Origin: an uncultured Clostridia bacterium
Lineage (GTDB): Bacteria; Bacillota; Clostridia; Oscillospirales; Acutalibacteraceae
DNA: 5,686 nucleotides
Direction of reading: 5' to 3'
Assembly: GCA_937877675.1 (NCBI GenBank)
Contig: CALEIS010000160.1
Coordinates: 1 to 5,686, forward strand
The position numbers were made by a program, and so were the translations under genes. Positions 4,742 to 5,686 of this stretch are shown here, piece by piece. Numbering within the stretch: the stretch's first letter is position 1; the number at the start of each line of letters is the position of its first letter. The notes under the pieces are model-generated. The model saw only the letters and a program-made list of their open reading frames with translations, ran no database searches and was not told where the DNA came from.

Positions 4742-5686
4742 TTATGATTTATTCTGTGAATCAACAAGACCTTCGCCACCATACATTTTACGGAGTTTTG
4801 GTTTTTCGATTTTACCTGTTGGGTTACGAGGTACATCGGCAAAAATAATCTTACGAGGTCTTTTATATCTAGGAAGGCTCATACAGAATTCGTTAATTTC
4901 TTCTTCTGTGCAAGTCATACCCTTTTTAACTTCAATAATTGCAGTTGCAATTTCACCAAGACGAGGGTCAGGAAGACCAATAACAGCAACGTCCTTGATT
5001 TTTTCATATGCTGCCATAAAGTTTTCAATCTGTACAGGGTAAAGGTTTTCACCACCTGTGATGATAACATCCTTTTTACGGTCAACAAGATAGATAAAAC
5101 CATCTTCGTCAAGCATAGCCATATCACCGGTTAAAAGCCAACCATCTTTAAGTGTTGCTTTTGTTGCTTCTTCATCACGGTAATAGCAAGTCATAACACC
5201 CGGACCTTTAAGGCAAAGTTCACCAACATCACCTTGTGCTACTTCATTTCCGTCAGGGTCGATAATCTTTGTCTGCCAACCGTAACCTGGAACACCGATA
5301 GCACCAACTTTATGAACATTTTCTACACCCAGATGAACAGCACCAGGTCCGATAGATTCAGAAAGTCCGTAGTTTGTGTCGTACTGTTGATTTGGGAAAT
5401 ATTCAAGCCATCGTTTAATAAGACTCTGTGGCACAGGCTGTGCACCAATGTGCATAAGTCTCCAATTTGAGAAATCAAATTCATTCAAATCAATTTCCCC
5501 ACGGTCGATAGCATTGAGAATATCCTGTGCCCATGGAACAAGAAGCCATACGATTGTACATTTCTCATCACTTGCAACTTTAAGGATATTTCTTGACTGT
5601 GTACCTTTAAGGATAATTGCTTTTGAACCACTTAAAAGGCTACCAAACCAGTGCATTTTTGCACCTGTATGATAAAGTGGTGGAAT
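4742..5686 (-). CDS. AMP-forming acyl/aryl-CoA synthetase (ANL superfamily), N-terminus outside window
   Basis: Activates a carboxylic acid with ATP to an acyl-adenylate and then to the CoA thioester; expected to be cytosolic. The frame is open to the window edge, with 314 residues and a TAA stop visible. An ATG at 5656 is internal, because the ten codons before it (IPPLYHTGAK) continue family-like sequence. Numbering from the first visible residue, ANL motifs are YGLSES (about 106-111), GWLLTGD (182-188), the hinge DRKKD (202-206), GGENLYP (211-217) and the C-terminal NPTGK with the adenylation lysine at about 292. Roughly 200 N-terminal residues, including the SGTTG-type P-loop, are missing. 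It looks like the FadD/CaiC-type family rather than PaaK; the substrate cannot be read. The next gene, iorA, follows after 24 nt, so the two are probably co-transcribed, suggesting a substrate or product shared with the oxidoreductase. A medium- or long-chain fatty acid substrate is also possible. Confidence 0.9.
   Translation of the reverse strand: MPPLYHTGAKMHWFGSLLSGSKAIILKGTQSRNILKVASDEKCTIVWLLVPWAQDILNAIDRGEIDLNEFDFSNWRLMHIGAQPVPQSLIKRWLEYFPNQQYDTNYGLSESIGPGAVHLGVENVHKVGAIGVPGYGWQTKIIDPDGNEVAQGDVGELCLKGPGVMTCYYRDEEATKATLKDGWLLTGDMAMLDEDGFIYLVDRKKDVIITGGENLYPVQIENFMAAYEKIKDVAVIGLPDPRLGEIATAIIEVKKGMTCTEEEINEFCMSLPRYKRPRKIIFADVPRNPTGKIEKPKLRKMYGGEGLVDSQNKS

Noticed and set aside
5448..5672. 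Plus-strand open frames opposite the acyl-CoA synthetase (also 5234-5470 and 4624-4848)
   Set aside because: They are antisense shadows of strongly conserved coding sequence with no ribosome binding site or recognisable product.

Overview
The window reads as part of a low-to-moderate-GC, Gram-positive (Bacillota/Clostridia-type) chromosome, probably an anaerobe. Evidence: a textbook T-box leader, a ferredoxin-dependent 2-oxoacid oxidoreductase, strong AGGA/GGAGG-type ribosome binding sites, and a small folded repeat of a kind I associate with gut Ruminococcaceae-like genomes. That lineage guess is an inference; no ribosomal or marker gene is present.

All five protein genes lie on the minus strand, so the window is best read from right to left. 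(i) 5686-4742: the C-terminal two thirds of an AMP-forming acyl/aryl-CoA synthetase, cut by the window edge. (ii) 4717-2993: iorA, and (iii) 2978-2406: iorB, the two subunits of an indolepyruvate-type (aryl-pyruvate) ferredoxin oxidoreductase. (iv) 2382-2016: a sigma-A-like promoter followed by a complete T-box riboswitch with a UUC (Phe) specifier and an intrinsic terminator/antiterminator switch. (v) 2015-705: a PaaK-type phenylacetate-CoA ligase. (vi) 686-255: a small tandem ACT-domain protein whose stop codon lies inside a perfect 14-bp intrinsic terminator. (vii) 1-221: no gene; it holds a MITE-like inverted-repeat element at about 53-174 and some minor repeats.

The parts make one pathway. 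PaaK activates phenylacetate (or another arylacetate) to its CoA thioester. IorAB can interconvert arylacetyl-CoA + CO2 + reduced ferredoxin with the arylpyruvate, and any aromatic aminotransferase then yields the amino acid. Run oxidatively, IorAB degrades aromatic amino acids; run reductively, it lets an anaerobe make phenylalanine from scavenged phenylacetate. The T-box settles the likely direction for paaK: a Phe-specific T-box turns genes ON when tRNA-Phe is uncharged, that is, during phenylalanine shortage. This favours an assimilatory, phenylalanine-building role over amino-acid fermentation. The ACT protein, co-transcribed under the same switch, is a plausible amino-acid sensor for the route.

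The most interesting point is therefore the Phe T-box placed inside an ior/paaK cluster. It gates only the ligase and the ACT protein, while the oxidoreductase and the second ligase are upstream of it.
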